A stretch of DNA of 64,000 nt from Rachycentron canadum (GCA_038496675.1 CM076650.1:22091627-22155626), one strand, 5' to 3'; counted from the first letter of the stretch, positions 12,466 through 25,230 are shown. Notes: generated from the letters alone by a model not told the origin. Numbers and translations: made by a program.

Positions 12466-13370
12466 CACTGTGATGAATTCTAAATTTCATATATTTATCT
12501 GTACATTATTTTGTGGTGTCGAGGACAACAAGGGATGGAGACGCCAATTTGTTTATCTCGTTTCAGTTTTTTTTTTTTTGTTTGGTTTTTTTTTCGTGAT
12601 TGTGTCTCAAATAATAGGGTTAGAGCGAACTTTGTTTGTGGCACCGGTGGCAGGCAGGAACCTGATTAGGCCACACAGGAAGTGTGCTTTTCATCTATTA
12701 TTTCTCCAGGTTGCATCAGTGCAGCTTGTCAATGACACATCCTCCCTCGCTTGAAAACACATGGGGTCTAAACCAACATTTCCCACCTGTCAAATTATTC
12801 CCTTTATTTCACAATAACATCATTGTGGACTTGACATCGTGCATATACCTACAACTGTCAATTTAACTCATTTTGACACCGTGTGCTGCTGTAAAGCGGG
12901 TTCCTTTTCTTCTCCCGTGTCAGGGATAGCCTTAACAAAACCATGCTCCCCTTCTAATTGTCACTAGGAGAACATGAAACATTTCGTGCAGCACAGCTCA
13001 ACCCATATCCAACCTCCCCTTGCATCCGTTGCTGTTCCAGGGGCAGCTGCAGACTGACTACTCCTATCACCATCTTGCGTACTCTGTATGTCAACCTTAA
13101 AGGTAAAATAACACAGAAAATTTTTTTCACTCAGTTACAGGCCCTTCTCACTGTATAATGAAATATAATATTCTTATACTGATTTCCTGCCATGGTGAAT
13201 GGTAGGTAATGGTAAATAGTATAAATTGTGTTTAATTTATCCAAAGAAACCTGTTTTCTTAGTTAGCTTTTGACTCAAGGGATTTGATAAAACATGAAAA
13301 TAGAATTGTAAAATTTGAACTGTCTTGGAGAAACTTCTATTTCTATCCTCACTCTTGTTGCTGCAATTGG

Positions 13371-13394
13371 AAAAAAAAAAAAAAAAAAAAAAAA
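13371..13394 (+). repeat. (A)24 tract
   Basis: Homopolymer A tract following GCAATTGG. The flanks show no transposon. Confidence 0.95.
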
Positions 13395-13809
13395 TAGGTA
13401 TGTCAATGGTACATTCCATGTTGATGGCTTCCTGTATTGTGTTTGCCTTGCTCAGTTATTACATTACATTGTGTGTAATGTAATGATGTGACCAGTGTTA
13501 TTGTAGCTTTGGCTTTTCTGCAGTTACAGGGGTGCATCACCATCTTCATCATCGCCCTTGATAGATTCTCATTTACAACGTTGCTGAGGATGCATCTCTG
13601 TGTACAGTGCAATTTATGTGTATGCTCAAATCACACAACACAAATTTAAGAAATATGTATGTGGATAGTAAAATATTTTGCATCACGGTACACATTTGTC
13701 CAGCTAATCAGACCAATAACATCTTCCATATTGTTGTACCCTTAGTAATGAGAAGGCAAAAGGAGATTCCATTAATTCAACATCGCACTTTCAAACTAGA
13801 ATCACTTCC

Positions 13810-13892
13810 AGGTTACATCAGGTTACATCCCTGTTTATCCAGAGTCTTTATCAGAGTCTTTATCAGAGTCTTTATCAGAGTCTTTATCAGAG

Positions 13893-13893
<1 letters not shown>
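13810..13893 (+). repeat. Short tandem repeats, 10-bp x2 and 12-bp x4
   Basis: Two copies of AGGTTACATC (13810-13829) are followed, after a short spacer, by four exact copies of AGAGTCTTTATC at 13841-13888 and a partial fifth, which runs straight into (AT)n and the gap. Frames through it give repeated FIRV units and should not be read as protein. Confidence 0.95.
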
Positions 13894-13937
<44 letters not shown>

Positions 13938-14356
13938 NNNNNNNNNNNNNNNNNNNNNNNNNNNNNNNNNNNNNNNNNNNNNNNNNNNNNNNNNNNNNNN
14001 NNNNNNNNNNNNNNNNNNNNNNNNNNNNNNNNNNNNNNNNNNNNNNNNNNNNNNNNNNNNNNNNNNNNNNNNNNNNNNNNNNNNNNNNNNNNNNNNNNNN
14101 NNNNNNNNNNNNNNNNNNNNNNNNNNNNNNNNNNNNNNNNNNNNNNNNNNNNNNNNNNNNNNNNNNNNNNNNNNNNNNNNNNNNNNNNNNNNNNNNNNNN
14201 NNNNNNNNNNNNNNNNNNNNNNNNNNNNNNNNNNNNNNNNNNNNNNNNNNNNNNNNNNNNNNNNNNNNNNNNNNNNNNNNNNNNNNNNNNNNNNNNNNNN
14301 NNNNNNNNNNNNNNNNNNNNNNNNNNNNNNNNNNNTATATATATATATATATATAT
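13894..14356. repeat. (AT)n microsatellite with 398-base assembly gap
   Basis: (TA)n at 13894-13937 and (TA)n at 14336-14356 enclose Ns at 13938-14335. The assembler has probably failed inside the repeat, so the true length and content are unknown. Any frame crossing it is an artefact. Confidence 0.97.
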
Positions 14357-15300
14357 GAATTTGCACACCCATTAGAATAGCTGTATAAAACTGAAAGCAT
14401 TACCGTCAAATTTCAGCATGTGAACGTTGTGGCTGTCTGGAGCCCTTTCCTCTGTCCTGTGGTAAACCCCGCCCATCTGTCACTCTAGGCGAGATTTGAC
14501 AAATACTACAAGTATTTTGCAAACACCAATGAACCCGGCTCTGATTCCTACTTCCTCAGCAATGAAACACAGATGACTTGGTTTAATGCGCTGGGGAAGG
14601 AACAACAAGGCATATTCCATCCAGATTGAAATATTTGTCATCATGCTCTCACTAGAGAGGCTACCTCTCTCTCTCTTTCTCTCTCTCTCTGACAAATATG
14701 TGCCGTACTTAGACTCCACAAGCAGCATAATATGACTCACCAAGTTACGATTTATTCCTTCCATTACCTCGCTCCCTTAGTGTCTTAATATTAGGACTTT
14801 CAAGCTTGCACCAGAGAGATGGAAAAAAAAAAAGAAGCAGTAGCCTTGTTTTGTTTTTCAGTGCTCATAATTTCCAGTCTTAAAGCAAAAAACCTTGAGA
14901 TAAAAGCAGTGTTTTTGGTTTTTCTCTATATGAATTTTCCCTCCTCTCTCTTTGCATCCCTTGTTATCAGAGCGTGCTTGGGAAATGCGACTGACAGGTT
15001 TGTGTTTCTGCTAATGTATTTGCCCTTCGCATGTATAAATCTGATTCTCTACAGTGTGCAAGCTGAGGCTGTTAAATGTGACAGGTATCAGTGCCGAGAT
15101 CAGCTCATCTAAGGGCGCGGCACTGCTTGCTTCTTTCTGCTAATTCTGTTAAAGCCACTGGGACTCCTAATAAGGAACAACAGCGCCTTGATGTTTGGCC
15201 CTCTGGCGTCTGAGCTTTATTTGTGGGCGGTGTGCGAAGACACACATGCATATCTATGCATACATATACACATTCTTAGCAAACGCACATTTCCACACGC
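14357..15300. other. Gene-free stretch with short (CT)n
   Basis: A CT tract lies at about 14665-14690 with one TTT interruption. The remainder, including 15100-15240, is of balanced composition without repeats or a recognised gene. Confidence 0.5.
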
Positions 15301-15330
15301 TTTCACTTTCCAACATAAGTGCACGCACGC

Positions 15331-15406
15331 ACTCACACACAGTCACACACAGTCACACACAGTCACACACAGTCACACACAGTCACACACAGTCACACAC
15401 AGCCAC
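15331..15406 (+). repeat. 10-bp minisatellite (AGTCACACAC)x6
   Basis: Six exact copies at 15341-15400, preceded by ACTCACACAC and followed by a partial AGCCAC. The exactness suggests recent expansion by slippage from a CA-rich seed. There are no spacers, so it is not a CRISPR array. Confidence 0.95.
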
Positions 15407-15409
15407 GGG

Positions 15410-17527
15410 CATAAAAGAGATGCTGGAGCATTCATAGCAGCCTCACAACAGAAATAGGCCCTATAATTTACCTGTGCTAAATGCAGCTTTTTAGTAAGTG
15501 CCAAAGCAACCAGCATACTCTCCCATTGCACTCTCCTCTGCTCTTACTCCTCCTCTTTCTTGCCCCTCTTGCCCCAGATTGTAATTGTCTCCTGAAAGAG
15601 CACACAGTAAATAAAGCTAATGCAATATTTTCTCAGCAGTTCACTTTGAGAGAGAACCAAGTTTTGAAATTGAACTTGGGGCTGGTTAGATGAATAATAG
15701 CTTTTATGAAATAGTTTTCAAGGTTAGCATTGACTGAAAAGGACACACTTTCACATCTGAAGTCCATTTCCCTCGTGTGGAAAATGAACACAACTTCTAG
15801 AAGTGGGGATTTTAGTTTTCCTTTGCTTTAGTGCTACTTTTTGTTTATAAAAACACACACACACACACTGACAGCCTCTCTGTCTGATTTTGTCTCTCGT
15901 TCTCTCTGGCTCTCTTTCTGTGTTTCTCTGTGTCAAAGTCTCTCTCAACTCCATCACCTCCTTCCTCTCACCCCAACTGCTCCTGTGGAGCCTCTGTGAC
16001 ATCTCCTTCAGCATTTCCTCAACTCTTTTCTTTGTACCAGCCATCCTCTCCCCTACCTGCCATCATCTTTCTCTCATCCCTAAGTGCTGCTTTCCCCTCT
16101 CCACCCTCCCAGTCAGCTTCCCACTGCTGTCTCCATGGTGTAGTGATGGTCACCATGGCAACTGTCAGGCGAATGGAGGATGGCTGACAGGACTGCACCC
16201 TCCATTTGTGTGTGTGAGGTTGTGGAGGTAAAGGGACCACTGTAGTATGTTGAAAGGCTTTGGCAATGGCGTGGTGAGGCAGCACATCACACACACACAC
16301 CACACACAAGCAGCACTCATTAATATACAAACATGATTGCTGCTACTTACAGTATGAATGTACATACGCCCCCACTCTGTCACACACACACGCGCACATG
16401 CACACTTAACAGGCACAAAGAAGCTCTCAGTACAAGAGCATTAGAGTTGAGAGGCTTACCATTGGAAATGGGGTTTAAGACTACCTGTGGATTCCCATAC
16501 AAAGAGAGTGAACTAATGTAAAACTGGCTTAGATGGAGAGGAAAATGCAACATGCGATTTCACGAACTTAAACTGCATCAGAGAACTGAAAGTGAGTCAC
16601 TTTCCTTGGCATAAAGTGAAGAGAGAGGAAAGTGCCTATTACTTGCACCCGAGGAGAAACTCTAAGCTATTGTTTTATTTACCAATCTCTCAGGCTCCGT
16701 CTCCTTATTTTTATTTTTTTTTTTTCCATCTGCAGGCTTTAATCTCAGTATGCAGCTGAGCTTCCTATGAAGAGACATTAGATTACCATAGACAGTTGAG
16801 AAACACAAGAGATAAAAAACAAAAAATAAAATAAAATAAATTTAAAAAAAAAAAAAAAAAAAAAGGTGGTGGTGACGGGGAGGGAACTGAGTCAGGCTGT
16901 ATCACATACAGTGAAGCTAGAAATGGACTGGCAAGAGCACAGACACAAGCAAGTGGGTACATGGCAGTGGATAAGTAAGCCTGACAAATAAAAGTCTGCT
17001 GAGGAGCAACCAGCCAGGTAGACAGACAGTCCAAGAATGTGTCAGACATGTTAATAGGTGGTTGTCAGCCAGCCAAGTAGTCATAATCCATAATTCCATC
17101 CTCATGCCGTCCGTATGAATGTATTTGGAACCTGTTTTCATTAACCTTGTAGACCCTTGTGTCAGCGCACTGCATATATGCAACACTTGCAAATTCAATC
17201 AGGGCCACGCACACACACACACGCACACACTCACACACTGACACACACGTGCGCAGAAGAAGCTCCAATTCACTTGCAGCACGTAAGCCTAATGACTGGT
17301 GTTTATTTGTGCACAGACACGTGAAATGGTCGAGCAGCCGGTGCATAATTTCTGCAAGGTCTGACTCGTTAGTGCCACGCCGCGCTTTAATGGACCGCAT
17401 GACTGCTGACCCGGTGACGGGCGTAAACAAAATAAAAACAATGTAAATATGTCATCAAAAATACTAACGCTCGACTCATTTCCACTCACACGAAGGCTAA
17501 AAGTCATGCTGACAGTTGTATTGGGGA
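15410..17527. other. Gene-free, partly pyrimidine-rich stretch
   Basis: Sequence at about 15870-16130 is strongly C/T-biased and open in several frames as a result. Short CA tracts occur near 15852, 16284 and 16380, and an A tract at 16844-16864. No gene or element recognised. Confidence 0.5.
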
Positions 17528-17550
17528 TTTTTTTTTTTTTTTTTTTTTTT
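17528..17550. repeat. (T)23 tract
   Basis: Homopolymer T tract after GGGGA. Confidence 0.95.
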
Positions 17551-17990
17551 GTCCTTAATACATTTATATATATTTTTTTATACACTATGAAATAATAGTG
17601 ATCACATTTAATCATTTTAATTGGCTTGTTTGTCACCTTGGCACTCCGTACCTTGGTTTGGTCACATGGCATCTCTACACAAATAAACCTTTTGTTCTGC
17701 AGCATCTTCAAAGATATTTGTGCGCGTTTGAATTATCAGCTATACATAAGTAGTACACAGAAATAACTACTGTAAGCATTTATGTGATTGACTTGACAAA
17801 TGATAAGTTAACTGCTCTCAGTTCCATTGACACAGTGGATGTTTTACTCCATTTCCTTATGTAACAAAGTTATTTATTTATAAAATATTGGCCATAGTTG
17901 ACTTCCATAAATGTTTGACAGTTAAGTCAGATACAGTAAGTGGCCACATTGATTATATCCCAGCGAAGAGAGGACATGCAGGGGACAGAT

Positions 17991-17992
<2 letters not shown>

Positions 17993-18032
<40 letters not shown>
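17993..18032 (+). repeat. (AC)20 microsatellite
   Basis: Uninterrupted AC tract. A (G)14 run follows at 18102-18115. Confidence 0.97.
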
Positions 18033-18033
<1 letters not shown>

Positions 18034-18730
18034 ATCAGATAGACACAGAGAAATTGAATTTCAGAGAAATTGAATCCACCTAGATAACACTGAAGTCAGG
18101 TGGGGGGGGGGGGGGAAGAGTCTAAGATGCAATGTGCTCAGAATACGAGTGAGGCAAATGAAAGGGAATCTTCGGTCAATCAAAGTCAAAAGTTGACTGG
18201 AGTAACAGGGACAGGTCAGATTCCATCGCTTTCATTTCTGTCCGCCAGAGAAGACAGTGCAGCTAAAAACTCTTGTTATTATCTGTGGGAGCTGCAGTAA
18301 GTGGCAAGCTGCCCAAATTGAGAAAGAGGGAGTGCATTGAATGTAGATTTTTAATAACCATTAGTATTTCTGCTATTACACAATAACTTATTCAATCTAC
18401 TCCTCAGTTTGAAGCTGTGAAATGATAACCATTAAGGTGATATGTATGTGTGTGTGTTGTTTGTCTAAGTACCCGGTTTGTGTGTTTCTTTGCTTGAATA
18501 CACACATTAGTATATATATGCAGAGTTTTTGGGATTGAAAGGATTTGGGAGGCTGTATAGTTCACACTTCCATAAAGCTCAGGCGTTTTGCATATGCATC
18601 TGCACATTTTTGTACTTTTTTTTTTTTTTCCCTTACAATTGCCTGCACACTTGTGCTTCTTGAGTGTTGCTGGTTGTTTAACTTTTCTTAGTAGTTTTGT
18701 ATGCCAGCATGCATGAATGACTTTGTATGA

Positions 18731-18736
18731 GTGTGC

Positions 18737-18767
<31 letters not shown>

Positions 18768-18787
18768 CATGTGTGAGTGAATGTGTG
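18731..18787 (+). repeat. (GT)n microsatellite, imperfect
   Basis: GT-rich tract with GCGTGC, CATG and GAGTG interruptions. Confidence 0.9.
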
Positions 18788-18889
18788 TGAGGATGGGGAA
18801 TGAGCAGTCTGTCATGCCTGAGAGGGAGCCAAGCCTGTTTAAATTGCCTTCTGGCTTCCAAGCCTCTCATCTGCAAACTGGCACCTCTT

Positions 18890-18891
<2 letters not shown>

Positions 18892-18937
<46 letters not shown>

Positions 18938-18960
18938 CCCCCCTCCCTCCCTCCCTCCCC
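18892..18960 (+). repeat. (CT)n-(C)9-(TCCC)n polypyrimidine tract
   Basis: About 21 CT units run into nine Cs and then CTCCC units. The minus strand carries at least four G tracts with single-A loops, a strong G-quadruplex pattern, next to a mirror-symmetric GA tract that could form triplex DNA. Serine/leucine/proline frames over it are spurious. Confidence 0.95.
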
Positions 18961-20225
18961 CATCCTCTCTCTTTGCTTTGTATGTCCGCCTCTGTCTTTC
19001 CTTCTATTTTGTATGTATGCCTCTATTCTGTCCTCCCCCGTCTCTTTTTAGCTCTTCTCTCTTCCTCTGTCTGCTTTTCCCTTCACTGTCAGTTCCTGTC
19101 AGTTTTTCTCCATGATGCACCTCTGTGCCGAAAACAACGACACTATTAACTTTCCTCCACGAACACACGCATGTTCACACACTCAGATGCTGTCAAATCA
19201 TACTACTTATGTGATGCTTCGGCCTCATCGTGAAATTGCATAAAACCACAGATACTGCATGCCCACTTGTTGTCCACATTTGGTATGTAACACAATACAT
19301 GACTGACACAGCTATTTACAAATCAAACCTCGTAATTGCACTGAAAAGTGTCACAAATCTGCTAAAAGCAGTTGGCTTTTAGTTCCTGCATGCTACTCTG
19401 AGTCCTCATTCATCACACTATACATTTGAACAGCATTTACTGTCCCCCATTGAGCGTGTGTGTGTGTGTGTGTGCATGTACATGTGCATCTGTTGATATG
19501 CCGCTAATAACTCCCATTTGTTTGTCCTTCAGAGTAATGGCCTCCATAAATCACATCATATTCTCCGAAGAAATTTGCCACTGGGCCTCTTGCTCCCTCT
19601 CCCCCCTATCATCTAGCCTTGTGTATCTCCCCTCTGCTCCTCCCACACCCCCCCGCCCCGGCCTCCTCACAAGTCTTCTCACATTTCTTTTCCTTTTCCT
19701 TCCTTACTACTCGTCTCTCACACTTCTCCCACTTTTCTACCCCCCCCGACACACCTTCCCTAAGGTCTCCAGTAGGCCCATCTGATCGAATCTTGTTGTT
19801 TGCGAGGCCTTTTTGTTTATCAGCCTGACCACTTCGAGCCTCTGTTTTTCTCTCCATTGATTATAACATTAGCAGGGCTTGATGTTTGAGTCGGCGTGCT
19901 CCAATTTTTGGTTGCGCAAAGGTTGTCATCGGGTTGTGGCGCTAAACGAGGTGAAAAGGCCACATGTCAAATGAAGTGATTAGTTTTGTATACGAGGAGG
20001 TGTGCCGAACAACACGGCTAAGCGGTTTGCCGTATGATGCCAGGGTGCGTGTGTGTGTCTGTGTGTGTGGTGGAGGGTATTCATGATTGTCCTTGGATAC
20101 TTTGACGTGATATAGAATTCTGAGTGGTTTAAAAGCTTCATGCTGTTTCAGCCAAGGTTGTTTTCACAATGAGTAGGGCCCTCTCTTTCTTTCTCTCTTT
20201 TTCTTTCCACTCTCCATCTCCCTGT
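18961..20225. other. Gene-free stretch, C/T-rich in part
   Basis: Pyrimidine-rich sequence at about 18961-19100 and 19580-19770, the latter with C runs near 19640 and 19740. A GT tract lies near 19456. No gene recognised. Confidence 0.5.
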
Positions 20226-20228
20226 CTT

Positions 20229-20230
20229 CG

Positions 20231-20272
<42 letters not shown>
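20229..20272 (+). repeat. (TC)n microsatellite
   Basis: TC tract with one TTT interruption. Confidence 0.95.
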
Positions 20273-20275
<3 letters not shown>

Positions 20276-20532
20276 CAAATTTGTACATATATTTTTGGAC
20301 TTCTTTGTCCGTTACTGTGGGCCCCTTATATATAACTTCTTTGTACTAGACACTTACTACTGTACACACTCATACACACAGTCATACATGCATGCACACA
20401 CACACACACATAGAACACACTGCTCTCACATGAGTTTGTTCACAACCTAATGCTATTACTCAACCCATTCAGGACACCCCTTATCTGTTGAACTGCACCC
20501 ATAAACACAAAGAAGACATATACACTCTTACT

Positions 20533-20534
<2 letters not shown>

Positions 20535-20568
<34 letters not shown>
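20535..20568 (+). repeat. (CA)17 microsatellite
   Basis: CA tract with further CA-rich text on both sides. Confidence 0.95.
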
Positions 20569-20569
<1 letters not shown>

Positions 20570-20573
<4 letters not shown>

Positions 20574-21132
20574 ACTGACACAAGATAAGCACATTTACAG
20601 TTTCACCTACGCATACTGAGTACCTTATACACTTCAAAGTGGGGCAGCCTATCTCTCAAGCAGGCAGTCGCTCTGGTTACAGCATTAGAACCAGGATAAA
20701 GAAATATTTACTGAACCTGAACATATGCTCTCAAATACACCTAAACCCTAAAGTGGAGAAGAGGCTTTTGAAGATTGGTTCACGGAAGCAAAAGAGTGAA
20801 AGGGGGAACGAGCAGGGAGGTGGTGGGGCATAAACCCAACCAATCTTGTTTTATCCACCTTCTTTTATTTGTTAATCAGGGTTAAGCTGCCTTTTCAATT
20901 TAGCGTGACTTTTTGTTATCTGCAGTCAAAGAGTTTCTTTATTAAATTCCATAACAAATTGTTGATAGATTTTTAGCGGCTTATTAACCCAAATCAGACT
21001 TGGTTTGCTATTTTGGGCTGATCCTCAGTTATTAATAGTTGTTTATTTATTTGATTCATGGTGTCTGCTTGGTGTCATTTTGTCAATTATTAATATTATT
21101 TATTCATTATCATAATTACTTACCTGAAATTG

Positions 21133-21163
<31 letters not shown>

Positions 21164-22780
21164 TTCAGGGCCAAATGACACTGCAGTCCAAACCTGCCCC
21201 AGGCTGAACTCCTGTAACAACCTAAATGTCATGTAAACTCAATTTTAGTTCTTTCACTGACATCTAATATGTTAATCATCTGGGATGTGAAAACTTGAAT
21301 ACCACAAAGTCAAAGAAAGAAAGGTTGCATCCTGTTCAGAGACGAGTACGAAAATCCCAAATCACATTTAAAAAAAAAAAAAAAAAGTAACCCACCAAAA
21401 AAAGTGCTGCAAGGTGGAACTGGAAACTTGGCTTCAAATATCAATGTTAGTATCTTAATATGAGTCATCATGACTAAATGGGCATGAAACAAAGTTAAGA
21501 GCATATTTAGGTATTATTAAGAATTGGAAACTCAGCTAACGTGCTTCATCGGGCCTGTTGAGATCTTGTTGCTTAATCCTGATTGGACCATGGAAGTATG
21601 TGAAGTATCTCCTTTTTCCAACTGAACTCCGCCCACTTTAAACCGATGAGAGCAAAAAATAAATAGCTAAAAAATAGAAATCTCCCTTGTGAATTAACCA
21701 AAGCTGTTCAGTCTGTGTCCAAAAACACTTTGCTTCCATCACTTAGGATAAGAAGCTGACTGAGAAAATATGTCATCAGGGCCTTGAAATCCCAACCCTC
21801 CAGTGTAACTTTGACCCAATGTACTTGCTGTAGTTGTGTACTCGAGTCCGAACATTTTAAGTGTAGCAGGATGTTGCATTTTGTTAGCAAGGTCACAAGT
21901 CAAAAGAAAAGCCTTACATTTCATCAGCCTTCAATGACATTAAATGAAATTAATGACATTTTTTTTCTCTTTTATTCTTCTGCTTTAAGCAGATCTTGAA
22001 CATGAACTGTTTCATGTAGTGTTAGCTGCGAAGCCACTCTGAGCATCACCTGGATCACAGTGGAATCTACACTATCTGTGTTCAGAGCACAGATGCTTTT
22101 TGTCACTTTTGATTATTGTTCATGCACTTTTTTTTTTTCCAGCAGATCTTAACAACTGTAGAGATTTTCCCCTGCAGGGGCTTTTCTTAATCGCATCACA
22201 TCCCTAGCAGCACCTTACCACACAGAAACATAAATTCAATATCAAAACTTAAATGGGACTCTTTTCACATTACTTAAAAATGAATTCTTTGTATGTTTAT
22301 TTGATGTTTGTTTTTAAAATCACAAACCATTGATTTATACATTTCAAACAGGGAAAAACAAACCGCAGCCTCTTCACCTCCATATCAAACGTCTTGAGAT
22401 CAAATATTACAAAAGTCTGTTTAGTCTCGGCTCCTCACAGTCTCTCAGGGGAGATTTGTAAATCATTGTCCTAGAAACAGGTTTTAGGCAATGAAGCAGA
22501 CCACAGAGCAAGCAAACTCAAATAAAAAATACAACATTGTTTGAAGTCACCACTGCAGACCGTCTCCTCGCAGTAAATGGGTCATGCCTCAATATTTCTT
22601 AAAGTTTCAAATTATTGCACAGCCTTGCCTTGTTGAACCCTCCCTTAATTAAGGTAGAGCACTCTGGGAGAACGGGAATAAGAAGTATATGAAGAGGAAA
22701 CTCTTTTTCGTGGCTCAAGCTGTTCTCTGGGATTAACTTTCTTTCCTCTGTGTTTTCCTCTCTTACAATTTTTTTTTTTT
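20570..22780. other. Gene-free stretch
   Basis: An (AAAT)n tract lies at 21136-21160, an A tract near 21369 and short T tracts near 22128 and 22770. Nothing else recognised. Confidence 0.5.
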
Positions 22781-22785
22781 CTCCT

Positions 22786-23186
22786 TTTGTCTGTTGGTCT
22801 GTCCGGACTGAAATATCTCAACAACGCTTTGATGGGTTTCCGTGAAATGCTGCCCAGACACCGGTGGTCCCCTGTGAACGAATCCTGCTGCTATTCTACT
22901 GCTCACTTACGTCAGCGGTTTCAGATTGTAATATCTTTAAACGTTTTGGACAGACGGCCATGTGATTTTGCTTCAGACATCCAAGGCAATGCAAACATTC
23001 ACTCAGTGAAAGGATTCCAGGTTGTGTGTTATTTTCGGCACATTTCAACAACACCATAATAATAATACCGAAAACTGATCATTTTGCTCACTATAATTGT
23101 GATGTCACATCTCTAATAAACTGATCTCCAGTATCAAAGTAAAGCCTCACAGAGCTGCTAGCATGTCTGTAGACTATTAGTCAGTG
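22786..23186 (+). repeat. Fish interspersed repeat relic, 'CTGAAATATCTCAACAAC' family
   Basis: The start (GTCTGTTGGTCTGTCCGGAC then TGAAATATCTCAACAAC near 22808) and the end (AAAGCCTCACAGAGCTGCTA at about 23142-23161, then GTCTGTAGACT) match the two ends of a repeat I know from many percomorph sequences. The middle is largely unrecognisable. A second copy on the other strand lies at 46814-47046. It is non-coding in what I can see, and I do not know its class. Confidence 0.5.
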
Positions 23187-24300
23187 CCTGGGGTTACTTG
23201 AGATAAAATGCCACACAAAACATTCATTGCAGACCTGTAATAGCGACAAATAAGCAGTTTCTTCAAAGACTATTGACTTCAAGGTCAGCAAGTTGGCAAA
23301 AGTAGCTGCTGTTAAATTTTTATTGTCTTTTCTTGGCCTATTTTTACTCACTGTTTACTGTATTTATTTTTGACATATGGCATTTCACTGCTTGGCTGAA
23401 CTGCTGTGCTTTATGGACCAGGTCAAAGTTCGGCGCAGGGTCGGCAGCCGGCACTCGTCTTAGTCTTACAGCTGTCCTCCTGCTGGTTTTTTCAATCGCT
23501 CCCTTGCTTCACCAACAACAACACCATGAACTTAATATACACAACATCTGAACTATCAAATATTCATACAGCATTACTGTATGTTGGACTGCCGAAAGCC
23601 AACAGGACCTTACGTCTTCACGGGGAACGTTTACTGCCTTGTCATTTTTACTATATGCTACAATAGCTGGGGTATAAGGCAATACTGCAGCTTATTGTCC
23701 ATATGTGGTTTGACTGGCCGTAAATCCGCGGCAGAGAATATGCAAGAGCACCCAGTATGCATGTTATGGGAATATTAAAGTAAAAGCATAAAACGGGGGG
23801 AAATCGGCAGCGAGGTGCGTGGAGGAGAAGAGAGGACAATGAGTTTATGAATCCTGCTTTAATGGTACCACATTATTCAGAAGTCCTCCAGGCCAAATCC
23901 AGCTGTTCGCTCGTAGCCCTTCGCTTGCACTCTTTTCCCTTTGCTCTCATTCTCCTTCTCTATTGCCCTGACTCACACTCTTGTTTTCTCCCTATACTTT
24001 TAAAATCTGCTCCAATCCACCTCACTCTCTCCAGCTCACTATCTCTCCCCTCCTATCTATCCCCCTCCCTCCCTCCCTCGCCCGCTCGCTTGTTCCCTCC
24101 CTCTCTGTCTTTCCCTTAATCCCATCCACAGTAGTTGAGTGACAAACCTAATTGGAGTGCAGAGAGGGTCCGGTGGGAAACCAGACATGAAGCAAAAGAG
24201 ACACTCACTTCTGTAAAGAAACATGCAACACAGAGAGACAGAGGCAGTGATGGCCAGTCAAATAGACTAGAGGGAGAGAGGCAATCAAAGCAGATTGAAA
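23187..24300. other. Gene-free stretch, pyrimidine-rich at 23915-24120
   Basis: The C/T-rich part ends in CCCCC followed by CTCCC units at 24061-24083, a G-quadruplex pattern on the minus strand. No gene recognised. Confidence 0.5.
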
Positions 24301-24305
24301 GCCTG

Positions 24306-24401
24306 GTGTGTGTGTGTGTGTGTGTGTGTGCGTGCGTGCGTGCGTGTGTGCGTGTGTGTGTGCGTGTGTGTGTGTGCGTGTGTGTGTGTGTGCGTGTGCG
24401 T
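24306..24401 (+). repeat. (GT)n/(GTGC)n compound microsatellite
   Basis: GT units interspersed with CG steps (GTGCGTGCGTGCG). Alternating purine-pyrimidine of this kind favours Z-DNA. Confidence 0.95.
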
Positions 24402-24940
24402 GACAGTGTGCGAGTCAGTGATACCTAGTTTAGAGCTGAAATGTCAGGTTACTGAAATAAACTCTGTCCCCATGGAAGCCATCAGTCATCCTGATTCTGA
24501 ATTTGTTGTTAATAAGCTGTTAAATTGCTTCATTTTGTGTGAAATGCAACACTACCTTAGCGGCATAGAAACAACTGTTGCTGTGGGGGTAAAACAGCAA
24601 CAGATTTTATTTGTGGTGCCCTGCTGTGTTTTTATAGTTGCTTATTATTCTTCCGTTCACGTGTTGACATCGACTGATTGGAGAAGTGAGCTGGAACATT
24701 GAGTTGGACCTGTGCTGATAAACCAGTTTCCAAAAAGTTTTGTGGAGCAAAATGGCAGAACAACTTAAGCTGTTTGGTCCAAGTTGACAAAAATCTGCAG
24801 TTCGGTAGCTTGTGTTGTGTGAGGCTTGATTCTGGACTCAGCACAGCGTCAAACAGCACCAATGAGGAAGTGGTGTGTCCTTTATTCAGCAAAACGGAAA
24901 TTAAAGGCAGTGAGGCTGTAGTGGAGGATGGATATATGCA

Positions 24941-25160
24941 AGAAATTTCTGGGTTTGAACCTTGGGCAAGTCCTCTGTGCCTGCGTGGGTTCCCTCCAGG
25001 TACTCCAGCTTCCTGCCACAGCCCAGAGACATGAGTGTTATGCTAACTGGTGACTTGAAATTGCTTGTAGCTGTGTAAGTGGTTGTTTGTCTCTTTATGT
25101 CGGCCCTGTGATAAACTGGCGACCTGCTGGGATTGTGAATAATAGGGATGAATGAAAAGA
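24941..25160 (+). mobile_element. tRNA-derived SINE, 5' truncated and decayed
   Basis: Begins at a B-box-like GGGTTTGAACC, lacks the A box, and keeps body words CAGCTTCCTGCCACAGCCCA, GGTTGTTTGTCTCTTTATGT and GTGATAAACTGGCGACCTG. It then loses the usual GATTGGCTCC segment and runs into GGGATGAATGAA and an (AT)n tract that may have grown from its tail. Confidence 0.75.
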
Positions 25161-25164
25161 ATAA

Positions 25165-25168
<4 letters not shown>

Positions 25169-25222
<54 letters not shown>
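25169..25222. repeat. (AT)27 microsatellite
   Basis: Uninterrupted AT tract just after the SINE tail. Tyrosine-isoleucine frames through it are spurious. Confidence 0.97.

Positions 25223-25224
<2 letters not shown>

Positions 25225-25230
<6 letters not shown>

Noticed and set aside
12147..12483. Overlapping frames of CVCV, HTHT and poly-K type
   Set aside because: They are translations of (GT)26 and (A)34; low complexity explains them in every frame.
13607..14409. Large open frames on both strands across 13607-14409
   Set aside because: They are open only because the 398 Ns translate as unknown residues. The rest is (AT)n and a 12-bp repeat.
15331..15406. Possible CRISPR-like direct repeats
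   Set aside because: Ten-base units are contiguous with no spacers, in a eukaryotic genome.
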